A stretch of DNA of 7,302 nucleotides from Myxococcales bacterium (GTDB lineage Bacteria; Myxococcota_A; Polyangia; Haliangiales; J016), in assembly GCA_014238595.1 (NCBI GenBank), contig JABAAV010000079.1, forward strand, positions 1-7,302, given 5' to 3'. The translations under genes were made by a program, and so were the position numbers. Positions 5,575-7,302 of this stretch are shown here, in pieces. Below the pieces are notes generated by a model that made no database searches, had not been told where the DNA came from, and saw nothing but the letters and a program-made list of their open reading frames with translations. The stretch's first letter is position 1. Each line of letters begins with the position of its first letter.

Positions 5575-6441
5575 TAATTTTTCTAACAGTCTATCGAGGT
5601 CGTCTAATGATTTATAGTGGACAGTAATTATTCCACCTGATCCTTGTTCTTTGATCGTTGTTGTGGATCCGAGGGTTTTTGTGAGTTTATCTTCCAAGCT
5701 GCTTAATGATACGGATTTCACTGGTTCTTTACGGGGTGTTTTAGGTTTTGTCAGTGCTTCAGTGGCACGTACAGACAAGCCTTTTTTGACAATGTTGCGT
5801 GCGGTTTCAACCATGGTTGCTGCGGTGTCAAGGGACAGTAAAGCTCTGGCATGTCCCGTAGAAATTAGACCTTCTTTGAGCATGTGTTGTACGTCAACAG
5901 GAAGATGCAAGAGGCGAAGCATATTTGCGACTGTGGTACGATCTTTGCCTACGCGTTGTGCGATTTGTTCTGGTGTGTAATTAAAATCAGCAGATGTTAG
6001 TCGGTGATAGGATGTGGCTTCTTCAATGGGGTTTAGATTCTCGCGTTGAATGTTTTCAATCAATGCTTGTTCAAATCTGTCCGTTTCTGACAACTCACGA
6101 ATAACAACAGGGACATTTTTCAACCCTGCGGCAGTAGCAGCACGCCAGCGACGTTCACCTGCAATGAGATGATATCCTCCTTGAGATCGTGGTGATACAA
6201 TGAGTGGTTGTATAATTCCATAGGTACGAATTGAGGCAGCTAATTCATCTGTTTTATCATCATCAAAATGCTGTCTTGGTTGTTCAGCGTTTGTATGTAT
6301 TTCTTCAATCAGTACAGATTGTGGATGATGTTTTGACGGTGGTTGTTTCGATGTCGTTTTTTGCGGTGATGTTTTTGTTGTGTCAGGGAGAAGTGCGGAA
6401 AGACCGCGACCTAAGCTTGGACGTTTTGCTGTGGGTGTCAT
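5569..6441 (-). CDS. parB: Chromosome partitioning protein ParB
   Basis: ParB binds parS sites near the origin, spreads as a CTP-gated sliding clamp, and works with ParA to segregate the chromosome. The 290 residues show the full order. An N-terminal GRGLSALL (11-18) lies in the segment known to bind and stimulate ParA. A Thr/Lys/Pro-rich linker (about 21-41) leads to the box I region NAEQPRQHF (51-59). The CTP-binding box II is GERRWRA (95-101), followed by ENIQREN (129-135). A helix-turn-helix lies around 156-177, and the C-terminal dimerization segment ends in LDRLLEKLL. AAGG about 10 nt before the ATG serves as the ribosome binding site. It lies 12 nt after the parA stop in one operon. 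The last six bases are shared with folD on the other strand. No consensus parS is visible in the window. Confidence 0.98.
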   Translation of the reverse strand: MTPTAKRPSLGRGLSALLPDTTKTSPQKTTSKQPPSKHHPQSVLIEEIHTNAEQPRQHFDDDKTDELAASIRTYGIIQPLIVSPRSQGGYHLIAGERRWRAATAAGLKNVPVVIRELSETDRFEQALIENIQRENLNPIEEATSYHRLTSADFNYTPEQIAQRVGKDRTTVANMLRLLHLPVDVQHMLKEGLISTGHARALLSLDTAATMVETARNIVKKGLSVRATEALTKPKTPRKEPVKSVSLSSLEDKLTKTLGSTTTIKEQGSGGIITVHYKSLDDLDRLLEKLL

Positions 6442-6453
6442 AATAGAAAGACC

Positions 6454-7260
6454 TTATCGTTGTTGTTTTTCAATGTATTCTTGAGCGAATTTAAAATATC
6501 CTTTACAACCTGTTGAGTGTAAATCATAAAGCAAAATAGGTTTGCCATGGGATGGTGCCTCAGAGAGTCTCACATTTCTGGGGATACGTGTAGAAAACAC
6601 ATGATGACCTAGATGCGTTTGCACTTCATGTTGTACCTGTTTCGATAAATTCGTTCGATCATCACACATGCAGAAGATCACCCCATCAATATGCAAACGA
6701 GGGTTATATTTCTGTTGTATGTTGGTGACTGTTTTCATTAATGCCGATAATCCTTCTAATGCAAAGTATTCTGCTTGCATGGGAACAACGATGCTGTCTG
6801 CGGCTACCAATGCGTTGAGTGTTAAAATACCCAATGCAGGGGGACAATCAATCACAATATAATCATACTGATTACGGACAGATTCCAATTTTTGTGACAA
6901 CACATATTCTCTTTGGTCGGTCGTGATGATTTCAATCTCTGCGCCCACGAGATCAATGGTCGCAGGTACAAGGAATAATGTAGGAATCTCCGTAGAATAG
7001 ACACAATCTTTTAATGCGCTTTCGTTGACGATGGCATCGTAGATAGACCTCTGAACGCGATTGCTTGAATAGCCTACACCTGAAGAGGCATTGCCTTGTG
7101 GGTCAAAATCAACCAATAAGACACGATATCCCGCGGCGGCAAGCGACGCACTGAAATTAATTGCAGTAGTCGTTTTGCCCACGCCACCCTTTTGGTTGGT
7201 TATGGCGATAATATGAGCTTTGGTTTGAGGCGATTGAGTGTGATTAGATGATGGTTGCAT
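6454..7260 (-). CDS. parA: Chromosome partitioning ATPase ParA (Soj)
   Basis: This deviant Walker-A ATPase binds DNA non-specifically as an ATP dimer and pulls ParB-parS complexes; ParB stimulates its hydrolysis. The 268 residues contain the Walker A KGGVGKTT (24-31) with signature Lys24, Walker A' VDFDPQGN (50-57), Walker B IVIDCPP (135-141), and the family MQAEYFALEGL segment. The first 14 residues are a polar Gln/Ser/Thr/His-rich extension before the first strand (AHIIAITNQKGG). The length is typical of small chromosomal ParA proteins without an N-terminal DNA-binding domain. The ATG at 7258-7260 has no recognisable Shine-Dalgarno sequence, and the frame stays open to the window edge. A start farther upstream or coupling to a preceding gene is therefore possible. 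It is the first visible gene of the parA-parB operon. Confidence 0.97.
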   Translation of the reverse strand: MQPSSNHTQSPQTKAHIIAITNQKGGVGKTTTAINFSASLAAAGYRVLLVDFDPQGNASSGVGYSSNRVQRSIYDAIVNESALKDCVYSTEIPTLFLVPATIDLVGAEIEIITTDQREYVLSQKLESVRNQYDYIVIDCPPALGILTLNALVAADSIVVPMQAEYFALEGLSALMKTVTNIQQKYNPRLHIDGVIFCMCDDRTNLSKQVQHEVQTHLGHHVFSTRIPRNVRLSEAPSHGKPILLYDLHSTGCKGYFKFAQEYIEKQQR

Positions 7261-7302
7261 GGTTGAGATAGGGAGATACCGATTTTTAAGCCTTATGTCT
7301 AT

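Noticed and set aside
1..7302. tRNA or rRNA genes, CRISPR arrays, insertion sequences, riboswitches
   Set aside because: Nearly all the window is coding, the gaps are under 100 bases, and no cloverleaf, spaced direct repeats, transposase or known leader structure was recognised.

Overview
The window reads as ordinary bacterial chromosome: densely packed, somewhat AT-rich, with housekeeping genes in short operons. A two-gene cassette that looks like part of a type III secretion (T3SS) or flagellar export apparatus sits inside it. A predicted lipoprotein and the T3SS-type C-ring protein point to a diderm (Gram-negative) organism. The TGFP-type SDR, the FmdB zinc ribbon with a Ser/Thr/Lys tail in front of folD, and a chromosomal parA-parB pair fit a member of the former Deltaproteobacteria (Myxococcota/Bdellovibrionota-like). 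That placement is an impression from gene content, not a demonstrated affiliation.

Layout. Positions 1-263 (minus) hold the 5' end of a lipoprotein with a carboxypeptidase-regulatory-like domain. Its upstream region contains a sigma70-like promoter whose 17-bp spacer is almost filled by a perfect 14-bp palindrome, which suggests repression by a dimeric regulator. Positions 361-2636 (minus) form a tight operon in the order ysxC/engB - coaE - SDR oxidoreductase, with a 6-nt gap and then a 7-nt overlap. Divergent from it, 2643-4285 (plus) carries a probable sctP (FliK/HpaP-like needle-length and substrate-switch protein) joined by an ATGA overlap to sctQ (C-ring protein with two SpoA domains). 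The sctQ gene contains a well-formed internal ribosome binding site and ATG that would give a separate 80-residue C-terminal SpoA product. Positions 4365-5574 (plus) carry an FmdB-type zinc ribbon gene (GTG start) and folD (probable TTG start), abutting. Positions 5569-7260 (minus) carry parA followed by parB. The folD and parB genes converge and share the palindrome TTATAA as their last six bases.

How they work together. YsxC (50S assembly), CoaE (last step of CoA synthesis) and FolD (one-carbon folate metabolism) are core functions. ParA and ParB segregate the chromosome origin. SctP and SctQ would act at the cytoplasmic sorting platform and in the substrate switch of an injectisome or flagellum, but no other secretion gene is visible here, so the remaining parts must lie elsewhere. 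The most interesting items are the sctP-sctQ pair in a housekeeping setting, the internal start in sctQ, the operator-like palindrome, and the altered active-site motifs in the SDR and in FolD. No RNA genes, insertion sequences, CRISPR arrays or convincing intrinsic terminators were seen, and there is no gene-free stretch longer than about 100 bases.
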